A DNA stretch of 64,000 bases from Jiangella endophytica (GCF_003427025.1 NZ_QVAI01000008.1:186001-250000), one strand, 5' to 3'; positions 15,875 to 24,895 are shown, numbered from the stretch's first letter. Notes: generated from the sequence alone by a model not told the origin. Program-made: numbers and translations.

Positions 15875-17536
15875 ATGGATCAGCGACGCGTCGACGACGA
15901 CGACTGGTGGCGCAGCGCCGTCATCTACCAGGTCTACGTGCGCAGCTTCGCCGACGGGAACGGCGACGGCACCGGCGATCTGGCCGGCGTCCGGGCCAAG
16001 CTGCGCTACCTCGCCGACCTGGGCGTCGACGCGCTGTGGTTCAGCCCGTGGTACCCGTCGCCGATGGCGGACGGCGGCTACGACGTGGCCGACTACCGGG
16101 ACATCGACCCGGCCTACGGCACGTTGCGGCAGGCCGAACAGCTCATCGCCGAGGCACGCGACCTGGGCCTGCGCACGATCGTCGACATCGTGCCGAACCA
16201 CGTGTCCGACCAGCACGCGTGGTTCCAGGCCGCACTGGACTCCCCGCCCGGGTCGCCGGCCCGGCAGCGGTTCTGGTTCCGGCCCGGCCGCGGCGCGGAC
16301 GGCGTGGAGCCGCCGAACGACTGGAGCTCGATCTTCGGCGGCTCCGCCTGGACCCGCACCAAGAACGCCGACGGCACGCCCGGCGAGTGGTACCTGCACC
16401 TGTTCGCGCCGGAACAGCCCGACCTCAACTGGACGCATCCGCTGGTGTGGCACGAGCACGAGCAGATCCTGCGGTTCTGGTTCGACCGCGGCGCCGCCGG
16501 CGTGCGCGTCGACTCCGCCGGGCTGCTGGCGAAGCACGCGGACCTGCCCGAGATCGACCCCGGCCACGCGCCGGGCCAGCACGTGCACACCGACCGCGAC
16601 GAGGTGCACGACATCTACCGCAGCTGGCGGCGGCTGGCCGACGGCTACCCGGAACCGCGGGCGCTGATCGGCGAGATCTGGCTGCCCGACCTCGAGCGGC
16701 TGGCCCGCTACCTGCGTCCGGGCGAGCTGCACACCGTCTTCAACTTCGACTTCCTGGCCTGCCCGTGGGAGCCGGATCGGCTGCGCACCAGCATCGAGCA
16801 GAGCCTGCACTTCCACGAGCAGGTGAGCGCCCCGGCCACCTGGGTGCTGTCCAACCACGACGTCACCCGCCCGGTGACGCGGTACGGCCGCGCGGACACG
16901 TCGTTCGCGTTCGAGACGAAGCGGGCGGGCACCGCGTCGGACCTCGTCCTCGGCCTCCGCCGCGCACGGTCGGCCGCGCTGCTGATGTTCGCACTGCCCG
17001 GATCGGCCTACGTCTACCAGGGCGAGGAGCTGGGCCTGCCGGAGGTCGAGGACATCGAGCCGGACCGCATCCAGGACCCCATGTACTTCCGCTCCGGCGG
17101 CGTCGACCCCGGCCGCGACGGCTCCCGGGTGCCGGTCCCGTGGAGTGGCTCCGCGCCGCCGTACGGGTTCAGCCCGGCCGACGCGACCGGCGAGACCTGG
17201 CTGCCCCAGCCCACGACGTGGGCGGACCTCACCGTCGAGGCGCAGCAGCGTGACCCCGCCTCGACCCTGCGCCTCTATCGGGACGCGCTGCGGCTGCGCA
17301 AGGCCGAGCCCGCCCTCGGCGACGGCACGCTGACCTGGCTGGACGCCCCGGCCGACGTGCTCGCGTTCCGCCGCGGCGACGACGTCGCGTGCGTCGTCAA
17401 CCTGTCGCCAAACCCCGTCGGCCTGCCCGCGCACGAGGAGGTCCTGCTCGCCAGCGCGGACCTCGAGGACGGCCGGCTCGGCTCCGACGCCGCCGTCTGG
17501 CTACGCCTGCCCACCACCGACACCCCCGAGCAGTGA
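15875..17536 (+). CDS. GH13 alpha-glucosidase (oligo-1,6-glucosidase type)
   Basis: A 553-residue cytoplasmic glycoside hydrolase of family 13. It begins with WWRSAVIYQVYVRSFADGNG. The four GH13 regions are present: DIVPNHV, GVRVDSAG (nucleophile Asp213), IGEIW (acid/base Glu267) and SNHD (Asp329). YQGEELGLPEVE and the RKAEPALGDG tail match bacterial alpha-glucosidases and trehalose- or sucrose-type hydrolases. There is no signal peptide, so it acts on sugar brought in by the ABC transporter whose genes follow 46 bp later. Exact linkage specificity cannot be assigned. Confidence 0.93.
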   Translation: MDQRRVDDDDWWRSAVIYQVYVRSFADGNGDGTGDLAGVRAKLRYLADLGVDALWFSPWYPSPMADGGYDVADYRDIDPAYGTLRQAEQLIAEARDLGLRTIVDIVPNHVSDQHAWFQAALDSPPGSPARQRFWFRPGRGADGVEPPNDWSSIFGGSAWTRTKNADGTPGEWYLHLFAPEQPDLNWTHPLVWHEHEQILRFWFDRGAAGVRVDSAGLLAKHADLPEIDPGHAPGQHVHTDRDEVHDIYRSWRRLADGYPEPRALIGEIWLPDLERLARYLRPGELHTVFNFDFLACPWEPDRLRTSIEQSLHFHEQVSAPATWVLSNHDVTRPVTRYGRADTSFAFETKRAGTASDLVLGLRRARSAALLMFALPGSAYVYQGEELGLPEVEDIEPDRIQDPMYFRSGGVDPGRDGSRVPVPWSGSAPPYGFSPADATGETWLPQPTTWADLTVEAQQRDPASTLRLYRDALRLRKAEPALGDGTLTWLDAPADVLAFRRGDDVACVVNLSPNPVGLPAHEEVLLASADLEDGRLGSDAAVWLRLPTTDTPEQ

Positions 17537-17582
17537 CCCCGACAACGCCGCAACGCAGCGGCACCAAGGGATGGAGCACGAG

Positions 17583-18992
17583 ATGAGCAGCACACGCAGA
17601 CACCTGGGCGTCGTCGCCGCGGCGGTGATGGCGCTGAGCCTGGTGGCCGCCTGCGGATCCGACGACGATCCCGCGGCCGACGGCGGCAACGGCCAGCAGG
17701 ACGACGGTGACGGCGGCGGCGACGAGCAGGTCACCATCAGCGTGAGCAACCTGCCGCCTGCGACGGAGTCCGCCACCCGCGAGGCGTTCCTCGCCCGCGT
17801 CGAGGAGTTCGAGGCGGCCAACCCGAACATCACCATCGAACCCAGCGAGTACGAGTGGGACGTGACGACGTTCGCGGCCCAGCTCGCGGGCGGCACGCTG
17901 CCGACGACGTTCGAGTTCCCGTTCACGGACGGCCAGGCGATGATCGAACGCGGCCAGCTGGCCGACATCACCGCCGAGGTGCAGGAGCTCCCCTACGCCG
18001 ATGCGTTCAACCCGAGCGTCCTGGAGGTCGCGCAGGACGACAGCGGCGCCGTCTTCGCCGTCCCGACCGCCGCGTACGGCATGGGGCTGCACTACAACCG
18101 GGCCATGTTCGAGCAGGCCGGACTCGACCCGGACGCGCCGCCGACCAGCTGGGCCGAGGTCCGCGAGTACGCCGACGCGATCGCCGAGGCGACCGGCCAG
18201 GCCGGCTTCTCGCAGATGAGCCAGAACAACACCGGCGGCTGGATCCTCACGACGCTCACCTACGCGCTGGGCGGCCGCATGGAGGAGGGCTCCGGCGACG
18301 ACGTCACCGCCACGCTGGACAACGACGGCACCCGGCAGGCGCTGGAGCTGCTGCGCCAGATGCGCTGGGAGGACGACGCCATGGGCGACAACTTCCTGTT
18401 CGACTGGGGCACCATCAACCAGGCGTTCGCCGCGGGCCAGGTCGGCATGTACATCGGCGGCTCCGACGTCTACAACAGCCTCGTGACGGAGAACAGCATC
18501 GACCCGAACGCCTACGGACTCACGGTGCTCCCGCTGGAGGGCGACGATGCCGGCGTGCTGGGCGGCGGGACGATCGTCGGCGTGCGGCCGGACGCCAGCG
18601 AGGCCGAGCGCGACGCCGCGGTGAAGTGGATCGACTTCTTCTACATGAGCAAGCTGACCCAGCAGGACGCCGCGTTGGCCGACGCCGAGGCCCTGGTCGC
18701 GACGGACGCGCCGCTGGGCACGCCGGCACTGCCGATCTTCGGCGCCGAGCAGCTGGCGGAGTCCGACGCCTGGGTGGCCGACCTGGTCAACGTGCCGCTG
18801 GAGCAGATGATGCCGTTCAAGGAGAGCATCCTGGACCAGCCGCTGGTGCCGGAGCCGCCGGTGCGCGCCCAGGACCTCTACGCCGAGCTGGACGCCGTCG
18901 TGCAGGCCGTGTTGACCGACGAGAACGCCGACATCGACGCCCTGCTCGAGACCGCCAACGGCAACGTCAGCTCGCTGGTCGAGGCCGGCTGA
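17583..18992 (+). CDS. Sugar ABC transporter substrate-binding lipoprotein
   Basis: A 469-residue lipoprotein. Residues 1-24 form the lipoprotein signal ending LVAAC (lipid Cys24), followed by an Asp/Gly linker. The rest is an extracellular solute-binding protein family 1 fold (VTISVSNLPPATESATREAF, GMGLHYNRAMFEQAGLD, TSWAEVREYADAI, a central INQAFAAGQVGMYIGGSD motif). It would capture an oligosaccharide outside the membrane for the two permeases that follow. GGAG 6 nt upstream supports ATG 17583 over the in-frame ATG four codons before. No ATPase subunit gene is in the operon, so a shared MsiK-type ATPase is likely. Confidence 0.92.
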   Translation: MSSTRRHLGVVAAAVMALSLVAACGSDDDPAADGGNGQQDDGDGGGDEQVTISVSNLPPATESATREAFLARVEEFEAANPNITIEPSEYEWDVTTFAAQLAGGTLPTTFEFPFTDGQAMIERGQLADITAEVQELPYADAFNPSVLEVAQDDSGAVFAVPTAAYGMGLHYNRAMFEQAGLDPDAPPTSWAEVREYADAIAEATGQAGFSQMSQNNTGGWILTTLTYALGGRMEEGSGDDVTATLDNDGTRQALELLRQMRWEDDAMGDNFLFDWGTINQAFAAGQVGMYIGGSDVYNSLVTENSIDPNAYGLTVLPLEGDDAGVLGGGTIVGVRPDASEAERDAAVKWIDFFYMSKLTQQDAALADAEALVATDAPLGTPALPIFGAEQLAESDAWVADLVNVPLEQMMPFKESILDQPLVPEPPVRAQDLYAELDAVVQAVLTDENADIDALLETANGNVSSLVEAG

Positions 18993-19031
18993 CGTCACAC
19001 CATCCACAGCGCCGTCGATGGGAGAACCGAG

Positions 19032-19919
19032 GTGAACGCGACCATCCGCTGGGTCCGGGGTGGCGGGCTGAGCACGCTGCTGCTCCTGCTCCCGTTGCTG
19101 CTGGTGTTCAGCTACTTCGCCTGGTTCCCCATCGGCCGCGCCGTGGTGATGAGCTTCCAGGAAACCAACCTGGTCACCGACCCGGCGTGGGTCGGCCTGG
19201 ACAACTTCCGGCGGGTCCTCGAGGATCCGCTGTTCTGGACGTCGGTGCGCAACACGCTGTACTTCACCGGGCTGGCGCTGCTGTTCGGCTACCCGGTGCC
19301 GCTGCTGCTCGCCGTCGTCATGAGCGAGCTGCGCCGCGGCAAGGGCCTGTACAGCGCGCTGGCCTACCTGCCCGTCGTCGTGCCGCCGGTGGTGGCGGTG
19401 CTGCTGTGGCGGTTCTTCTACGACGCCAGCCAGACCGGCGTCTTCAACACGATCTTCGGCTGGATCGGGCTGGGGCCGTTCGCCTGGATCCAGGACGCGT
19501 CGACGGCGATGCCGTCGCTCGTGCTGCAGGCGACGTGGGCGAACGCCGGCGCGACGGTGCTCATCTACCTCGCGGCGCTGACCGGTGTGCGCGGCGACCT
19601 GTACGACGCGGCCGAGGTGGACGGCGCGGGGCTGTGGCGCAAGATCTGGCACGTGACGCTGCCACAGCTGCGCGGCGTGCTGCTGATCACGTTGATCCTG
19701 CAGGTCATCGCCACGTTCCAGGTGTTCACCGAGCCGTACCTGATGACCAACGGCGGCCCGCAGAATGCCACCGTCACCGTCCTGCTGCAGATCTACAACT
19801 ACGCGTTCCGGTTCGGCGACTTCGGCGCGGCGACGGCGCTGTCAGTGCTGCTGGCGCTGTTCCTGGCGGCCATGTCCGCCGTCTACTTCCGGCTCACCCG
19901 GTCCTGGAGCACGACATGA
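19032..19919 (+). CDS. Sugar ABC transporter permease, MalF-like
   Basis: A 295-residue integral membrane protein with about six TM segments: TM1 LLLLLPLLLVFSYFAW, then helices near residues 75, 110, 160, 210 and 265. The cytoplasmic EAA loop reads YDAAEVDGAGLWRKIWHVTL, PQLRG. It has the size and order of the first permease of CUT1 carbohydrate importers. GTG 19032 follows GGAGAACCGAG. It ends in a 4-nt overlap with the next permease. Confidence 0.92.
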   Translation: MNATIRWVRGGGLSTLLLLLPLLLVFSYFAWFPIGRAVVMSFQETNLVTDPAWVGLDNFRRVLEDPLFWTSVRNTLYFTGLALLFGYPVPLLLAVVMSELRRGKGLYSALAYLPVVVPPVVAVLLWRFFYDASQTGVFNTIFGWIGLGPFAWIQDASTAMPSLVLQATWANAGATVLIYLAALTGVRGDLYDAAEVDGAGLWRKIWHVTLPQLRGVLLITLILQVIATFQVFTEPYLMTNGGPQNATVTVLLQIYNYAFRFGDFGAATALSVLLALFLAAMSAVYFRLTRSWSTT

Positions 19920-20896
19920 GCGACACCGTGAAGGACGACGTGCGGGTGACCGCGCCCGCGCCGGCCGCCCCGGCGCCGGCCGGTCCCGGACGGCCTCGAC
20001 GACCCGCGGCCGACGCGGGCGCGGAGCGCGGCATCCTGTCCGGCTTCGACTGGGGCCGGGCCGGCACCCGCTGGGGCATGCGCGTCGCCCAGGGCCTGGT
20101 GCTGGTGTTGCTCGCCGTCGCCAGCCTCGGCCCGCTGCTCTGGCTGGCCCGGGCGTCGGTCAGCACCACGCAGGACACCCTGCGCACGCCGATGGCGTTC
20201 TGGCCCAGCGGCCTGGACTGGGCGAACCTGTCCACGGCCTGGAACCAGGCGCAGATCAGCCACTACTTCACCAACACCGTGTGGGTCGCGCTGGGCTCCT
20301 GGTGCGTCCAGCTGCTCATCGCGACGACCGGCGGCTACGTGCTCGCGGTGCTGCGGCCTCGGTATGCCCCGGTGGTGACGGCCGCCGTGCTGGCCACGCT
20401 GTTCATCCCCGGCGTGGTCGTCCTGGTGCCGCTGTTCCTGACGGTGCTCGACCTGCCGGTGGTGAACGCGTCGCTGCTGAACACGTACTGGGCGGTGTGG
20501 CTGCCGGCCGGCGCGAACGCGTTCAACGTCCTGCTGGTCAAGCGGTTCATGGACGGCCTGCCGCGCGACGTCTACGAGGCGGCTCGCATGGACGGCGCCG
20601 GCCCGTTCCGGATGCTGTGGTCGGTGGCGCTGCCGATGTCCAAGCCGATCCTCGGCGTCGTCTCGATCTTCGCGTTCCTCAACGCGTGGAAGGACTTCCT
20701 CTGGCCGCAGATCGTGCTGCCGGAACCGACGCTGCAGCCGCTGTCGGTGCGGCTGCCGCTGATCCGCGACACCGTCGAGCTGGACGTCTTCCTGGCCGCA
20801 CTGCTCATCTCGATGGCGCTGCCGATCGTGATCTTCCTGGTGTTCCAGCGGCTGTTCCTGCGGGGTGCCGGGCTGGGTGGCGCCGTCAAGGGCTGA
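19916..20896 (+). CDS. Sugar ABC transporter permease, MalG-like
   Basis: A 326-residue inner membrane permease, coupled to its partner by ATGA at 19916-19919. After an unusual ~45-residue Ala/Pro-rich cytoplasmic extension come six TM helices and the EAA loop YEAARMDGAGPFRMLWSVAL, PMSKP. It completes a CUT1 importer. The ATP-binding subunit is missing here, which is common in actinobacteria where MsiK serves several systems. Its stop is 21 bp from the convergent glycerophosphodiesterase gene. Confidence 0.92.
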   Translation: MSDTVKDDVRVTAPAPAAPAPAGPGRPRRPAADAGAERGILSGFDWGRAGTRWGMRVAQGLVLVLLAVASLGPLLWLARASVSTTQDTLRTPMAFWPSGLDWANLSTAWNQAQISHYFTNTVWVALGSWCVQLLIATTGGYVLAVLRPRYAPVVTAAVLATLFIPGVVVLVPLFLTVLDLPVVNASLLNTYWAVWLPAGANAFNVLLVKRFMDGLPRDVYEAARMDGAGPFRMLWSVALPMSKPILGVVSIFAFLNAWKDFLWPQIVLPEPTLQPLSVRLPLIRDTVELDVFLAALLISMALPIVIFLVFQRLFLRGAGLGGAVKG

Positions 20897-20917
20897 CGGC
20901 GCCGCCCGGCCGCCCGG

Positions 20918-22117
20918 CTACGGGACGAGGCGCGCGGCCGACGCGTGCACGGCGCCGTCGCCGCCGAACGTCACCCGGGCGCCCAGCCAGTGGCCCACCG
21001 GCAGCGCGACGCAGCCGCCGCGGCCGGTCGTCACCTCCGCGGACTTCGTGCCGCGCTCGAACCGCACCGGCTTGCCCGGGAAGCCGAACCCGTTGTCGGC
21101 GTTGACCAGGCAGATCTCGTCGACGCGGCCGCGCTCACCGCGTTCGACCTCGATCGCCGAGTCGACGGCCTCGCCCGCCGCGGCCACGATGAGGGCCGGC
21201 TGGTTCGTCTGCACACCGTCGGCGCCGATCGCGCGGGCCTGCAGGAACTGCGCGACCTCCTGCTCCGGGCCGGCGTCGTAGGCGTGCGGCATGACGATCG
21301 CGCAGGCGTCGTGGGCGGCCGCGATCGACTCCGGCGTGTACTCGTCCAGGCGCGAGCCGAACACCTTGAAGATCCCGGCGATCTCGTAGACCAGGAAGTT
21401 GGGCTCCCAGCGGTCCCGGTTGTAGATCAGCCGCGCGGCCGGCTCGGCGACGAACACCCGCGGGTCAGCCGAGTTGAAGATCGACCCCTCGATCAGGCCG
21501 TACTCGCCGACCAGTTCGGCCAGCTCGCCCTCCTCGGTGACCGACCCCTTGATGTCCAGCTCGACGCCCTTGCCGGCCTGCTGTGCGAGCGCCAGCACCT
21601 CCTCCAGCGACGCGACCTGAGCGGGGTCGTAGGCGCTGCCCTTCCACGGCGCGTAGTCGGCGGCGTTGAGCGCTCGGACCTCGTCGAAGGTGAGCTCGGC
21701 GATGTTGCCGGTGCCGTCGGTGGTGCGGTCGACGGTGGAGTCGTGCAGCGCGACGAACCGGCCGTCCTGCGTCTGCTGGACGTCGACCTCGACCAGGTCG
21801 ACGCCGTAGGCGAACGCGTACGCGTAGGAGTCGAGCGTGTTCTCCGGTGCCAGCGTCAGCGCGCCGCGATGCGCCGAGATGACGGCGTCGGCCGAGCCCC
21901 GGTCCGGCGTGCCGGCGTCGGCCCACCGGTCCGGCTCGGGCACCTGGTCGCAGGCGGGCGGGTCGGTCAGCGGCCGGAGCTGAGCGAGCGCCTGCCGGTA
22001 CTGCTCGATCCGCGGGTCCTCCTCGCCCTCGGCGCCGGCCTGTGTCGCGGCCAGCCCGGTGAGCAGCGCGATCGTGCCGACGGCCGCCAACGTCCGGCGC
22101 AGCGTCCTCACGGCCAT
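20918..22117 (-). CDS. Secreted glycerophosphodiester phosphodiesterase
   Basis: A 399-residue exported enzyme. Signal peptide residues 1-29 (TIALLTGLAATQAGA). The GDPD domain starts near residue 80 with ISAHRGALTLAPENTLDSY (catalytic His-Arg), then VDLVEVDVQQTQDGRFVALHDSTVDRTTDG with metal-ligand acidic residues and the general-acid His. The KGVELDIKG strand and a DGVQTNQPALIV end complete the TIM barrel. The last ~75 residues form a short beta-rich extra domain with Cys pairs. It would release glycerol phosphate from phosphodiesters outside the cell. It is convergent to the sugar operon but lies inside the same repeat-bounded block. Confidence 0.92.
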   Translation of the reverse strand: MAVRTLRRTLAAVGTIALLTGLAATQAGAEGEEDPRIEQYRQALAQLRPLTDPPACDQVPEPDRWADAGTPDRGSADAVISAHRGALTLAPENTLDSYAYAFAYGVDLVEVDVQQTQDGRFVALHDSTVDRTTDGTGNIAELTFDEVRALNAADYAPWKGSAYDPAQVASLEEVLALAQQAGKGVELDIKGSVTEEGELAELVGEYGLIEGSIFNSADPRVFVAEPAARLIYNRDRWEPNFLVYEIAGIFKVFGSRLDEYTPESIAAAHDACAIVMPHAYDAGPEQEVAQFLQARAIGADGVQTNQPALIVAAAGEAVDSAIEVERGERGRVDEICLVNADNGFGFPGKPVRFERGTKSAEVTTGRGGCVALPVGHWLGARVTFGGDGAVHASAARLVP

Positions 22118-22127
22118 GTCTGATCCT

Positions 22128-22156
22128 CTCGACGAGCGTGCGGGGGGCTCGTCGAG
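22128..22156. promoter_or_regulatory. Perfect inverted repeat just upstream of the GDPD gene
   Basis: CTCGACGAGC at 22128-22137 and its exact complement at 22147-22156, 9-nt loop, 11 bp before the start at 22117. It could be an operator or a leader hairpin next to the GAGAGG ribosome site. Confidence 0.5.
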
Positions 22157-22254
22157 TATTCGCGCCGCCGTCCGACCTGCCGGTGAACCGCGGACGACGT
22201 CGGCACGGCACCCGCACGACGTTTGGATGCCGCCGTCCGACCGACCACCGTTCC

Positions 22255-22306
22255 ATGATCATCAACCGTTGGCGACGTCATGGCGTCGCTGACGGTTGAT
22301 GATCAT
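22255..22306. repeat. 52-nt palindrome at the inner end of the right copy
   Basis: Mirror of 14593-14644. Starts and ends with ATGATCAT; the arms differ at two central positions (TTGG against TCAG). Confidence 0.85.
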
Positions 22307-22380
22307 GGTCGAGGGTGGGGCTCCGGCTCGTTGGGGACGTGGGCTTCTCGTTTGGTCGGCGCGCCGCTGCGCCGTGTGAT

Positions 22381-22696
22381 CGGTGGGCGGGCGCGACGGT
22401 GGGCGGGCGCGACGGTGGTCCGGTGGGCGGGTGCGTCAGTCGGCGGGTGCGTCAGTCGACGGGTGGGCCGGTGGGCGGGTGCACGGTGGGCGGGCGCGAC
22501 GGTGGTCCGGTGGGCGGGTGCGTCAGTCGGCGGGTGCGTCAGTCGGCGGGTGGGCCGGTGGGCGGGCGCGCCGGTGGGCGGGTGCGTCAGTCGGCGGGTG
22601 CGTCAGTCGGCGGGTGGGCCGGTGGGCGGGTGCCCCAGTGCGCCGGCGCGACGGTGGGCCGGTGGGCCGGCGCGACGGTGGGCCGGTGGGCGGGTG
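22381..22696 (+). repeat. Expanded G-rich tandem array, right copy
   Basis: About 316 bp made of CGGTGGGCGGGTG, CGGTGGGCGGGCGCGA and CGTCAGTCGGCGGGTG units in varying order. The plus strand has dense GGG runs spaced 2-5 nt apart. The translated frames are only repeats such as RWAGASVGGCVSRRVG, so this is not a gene. Confidence 0.85.
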
Positions 22697-22892
22697 CTCG
22701 CTGCGGTCGGTGGTCGTTGATCGCTGTTGTCGGGTGTGGCGGTCGTTGGTGGGCGTGGAGCGGACGTCTCGCTCTGGAGGTCGGCGCGCTGGCGTCCGTC
22801 GCTCGGGTGTCGGCTGGGTTGGCTGTGGTTCCCGGGCCTCGTGGTGCCCGGCGTGGCAGGTGTGGTGTCCACGGAGTGAGATTTTCCGGCGA

Positions 22893-22951
22893 TTCGGGGG
22901 CCATGCCTAGGACTGTGTTCGCTCTGCGAGGCATGCATGCCTGGTGGAGCG
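22893..22951 (+). repeat. 59-nt invariant core, right copy
   Basis: Identical to 14178-14236 (minus strand) and 49844-49902. Contains AGGCATGCATGCCT. Confidence 0.9.
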
Positions 22952-23080
22952 TGAGCACACCTGCTGAACGTGATCATTTCCAGCTCGGTTGGCCAGGGGA
23001 CGGCGGTTGTGTGGGGCCACGGGTCGGCGGGCGGGCCTGGATCACGCCAGCGGAGCCCGAGGTGTGTCCAGACTCGCCCC

Positions 23081-23207
23081 GTCCCCCTGATAGCTGCCAG
23101 GTTCTTGGCCGCGGAATCGCGGGTCAAGCGGTCATCGTCGGCGCGAAGCGCCCGTCAGTCCGCTGGAGGCGCGGTTGCGCGGCCAAGAACATGGGCAGCA
23201 GGGGGAC
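23081..23207 (+). repeat. Long imperfect hairpin of the repeat family, right copy
   Basis: GTCCCCCTG pairs with CAGGGGGAC at the base; AGCTGCCA with TGGGCAGC; GTTCTTGGCCGCG with CGCGGCCAAGAAC; then weaker inner pairing and a GGCGCGAAGCGCC tip. The whole 127 nt can fold as one rod. Confidence 0.75.
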
Positions 23208-23278
23208 GGCGAACGGCACGAACCCAACACACGTCCGCCTGGCCCACGAAACGCCGGCCCACCAGCAGGCCGAACCGA

Positions 23279-23659
23279 CGGAGCGGATCGAGCCGACGGC
23301 CGATCGAGCGAGTTCAGCGAACCGAGGGGCCGACCGACCAGCCGACCCAGGTCGAGGCGCACCCCGACCACGCCGGCCGCGTTGACCGGGCGAACGCGCA
23401 GTCGGCAGGCAACGCGGCAGAGCCGGCACACGGATGCCCGGGAACCAGAAGCCGACCCAGGTCAGGGCGCACCCCGACCACTCCGATCGCGTTGACCAGA
23501 CACACCCGACGCCGCCCGGCCAACACCAAGCCAGTCCGGCGAACGCGAAGCCGCCCGACGAACCCGACGCCGCCCCGGCAACACCGAGTCAGCCGAGCGG
23601 CCGCGCGCGCACCGACCGGCCGACCCCGGCCGGTGAGTACGCCCGCCAGGCCGAACGGG
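23279..23659. other. Gene-free stretch between the right element and ltrA
   Basis: No credible gene. Contains a 50-bp imperfect direct repeat and Arg/Pro-coding low-complexity sequence of the GCCGACCC / GCGAACGCG type. Confidence 0.6.
23341..23500. repeat. 50-bp direct repeat, two copies
   Basis: 23341-23390 and 23451-23500 match at 43 of 50 positions, beginning GCCGACCCAGGTC and ending GCGTTGACC, with 60 bp between them. They occur only beside the right element, not the left. Confidence 0.75.
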
Positions 23660-24895
23660 TCAGGGAGTGTCCGGGACCACGCCGGTCGGGGACTCTTCGG
23701 GCCCGATCTCGCGCGCCGTCCGCCGGTATTCCAGCGCCGACAGCGCACCGAGCACGACCAGCGCGAACGCCGACGTCGCCAGGCCGCTGGCGCCGGCCAT
23801 GACGGGCACGCCGGCGAGCAGGACGACCACCGCGACGAGCCAGGGCCAGCCGATCCGGTGACCGACGCGGACGGCGCAGGCGATCAGCCCGACCAGGAAC
23901 AGCGCGGGCCCGCCGAGCACGGCCAGCGCGCCGGTCACCTCCATCTCGTACCCCGGGTGCGCGACCACGAGCTCGTCGCCCACGGCCATGAGGACGATGC
24001 CGGCGACGATCGGGATGTGGAGGTAGGTGAAGATGTCGCGGCCGAGCGTGCCGACGTCGTCGCTGGTGCTGCGGCCGATGCGCCGGGTGATCACCGGTGA
24101 GGCGCCGGAGAAGTACAGCCACCACAGCGCGACCGAGCCGAGGAAGGCCAGGCCCAGCGCCACCCCGGTCCGGGCGTCCATCTCCGTGTCGGACGCCGTG
24201 ACGCCGGTCAGCACGATGCTCTCGCCCAGCGCGATGATCACGAACAGCTGGAACCGCTCGGAGAAGTGGTGACCGTCGATCGCCCACTGACTCATCGGGG
24301 TACTGCCCACGACGGGCAGCCAGTACCGGGCCAGCGGCGCGGCGAAGTCGAGCGCCAGCGCGATCAGCCAGAGCGGCCAGCGCGCGTCCTCGACCAGGCC
24401 GCCGGCCACCCAGAACGGCGCGGACAGGACGGACCAGGCGAGGATCTGGCGGAAGTTCTGGTGGAACGCTCCCGGCGGTGTCGCGAGGACGACGAACAGG
24501 TTGCGGCCGATCTGCAGCACGGCGTAGCTGCACGCGAACAGCAGCGCCAGGTCGCCGAAGCCGCGCGGGACGGCCACCGCCATCAGCAGGCTGGCCAGCA
24601 TGACGAAGGTCAGCACCAGCCGCACCGGCGCGGTCTCGGGGTCGAACCAGTTCGCCATCCAGGTCGTGTAGTTCCACGCCCAGTAGATCGCCAGGAGCAT
24701 GAACGCCGTCTGGGCCGCGCCCTCCCAGCTCAGGTGGGTGGCCAGCAGGTGGTGCGAGAGCTGCGTGACGGCGAAGACGTACACCAGGTCGAAGAACAGC
24801 TCGAAGAAGGTGGCCCGCTGTTCCTGACCGGACCGCCGCATGATCCGCGACTGCGGGATGAGGGTGTCCCGGCCGTCGCGTGTCGCATCGGACAT
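23660..24895 (-). CDS. ltrA: Low temperature requirement protein A (LtrA) family membrane protein
   Basis: A 411-residue integral membrane protein of the LtrA family. The signature ATFFELFFDLVYVFAVTQLS lies in the first TM region (about residues 28-50), followed by about ten more TM helices and the family segment FSERFQLFVIIALGESIVLTG. LtrA was named in Listeria for growth at low temperature; its activity is unknown. It follows the lipoprotein gene by 47 bp on the same strand and may be the last gene of the two-component operon. Confidence 0.88.
   Translation of the reverse strand: MSDATRDGRDTLIPQSRIMRRSGQEQRATFFELFFDLVYVFAVTQLSHHLLATHLSWEGAAQTAFMLLAIYWAWNYTTWMANWFDPETAPVRLVLTFVMLASLLMAVAVPRGFGDLALLFACSYAVLQIGRNLFVVLATPPGAFHQNFRQILAWSVLSAPFWVAGGLVEDARWPLWLIALALDFAAPLARYWLPVVGSTPMSQWAIDGHHFSERFQLFVIIALGESIVLTGVTASDTEMDARTGVALGLAFLGSVALWWLYFSGASPVITRRIGRSTSDDVGTLGRDIFTYLHIPIVAGIVLMAVGDELVVAHPGYEMEVTGALAVLGGPALFLVGLIACAVRVGHRIGWPWLVAVVVLLAGVPVMAGASGLATSAFALVVLGALSALEYRRTAREIGPEESPTGVVPDTP

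Larger units (their letters stand above)
22254..23278 (+). repeat. Right copy of the long inverted non-coding element
   Basis: About 1025 bp, inverted relative to 13844-14644, with the same order: palindrome, constant segment, G-rich tandem array (expanded), constant segment, 59-nt core, ~127-nt hairpin, outer tail. Outside the array the two copies differ at only scattered bases. The inner palindromes of both copies face the 7.6-kb sugar block. No transposase or integrase gene is present in or next to either copy. Confidence 0.85.

Noticed and set aside
22254-23278. CRISPR array in the G-rich repeats
   Set aside because: Units are 13-16 bp with no unique spacers and no cas genes.
13844-23278. 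Insertion sequence or composite transposon with its own transposase
   Set aside because: No transposase-like frame lies in or beside either repeat; only the repeat structure is supported.
22315-23385. Frames of 146-356 codons through the right repeat, and 220 codons through the left
   Set aside because: They translate tandem repeats (VGGCVSRRVG) and differ in length between copies; the shared MPRTVFALRGMHAWW part is conserved as DNA, not by codon.
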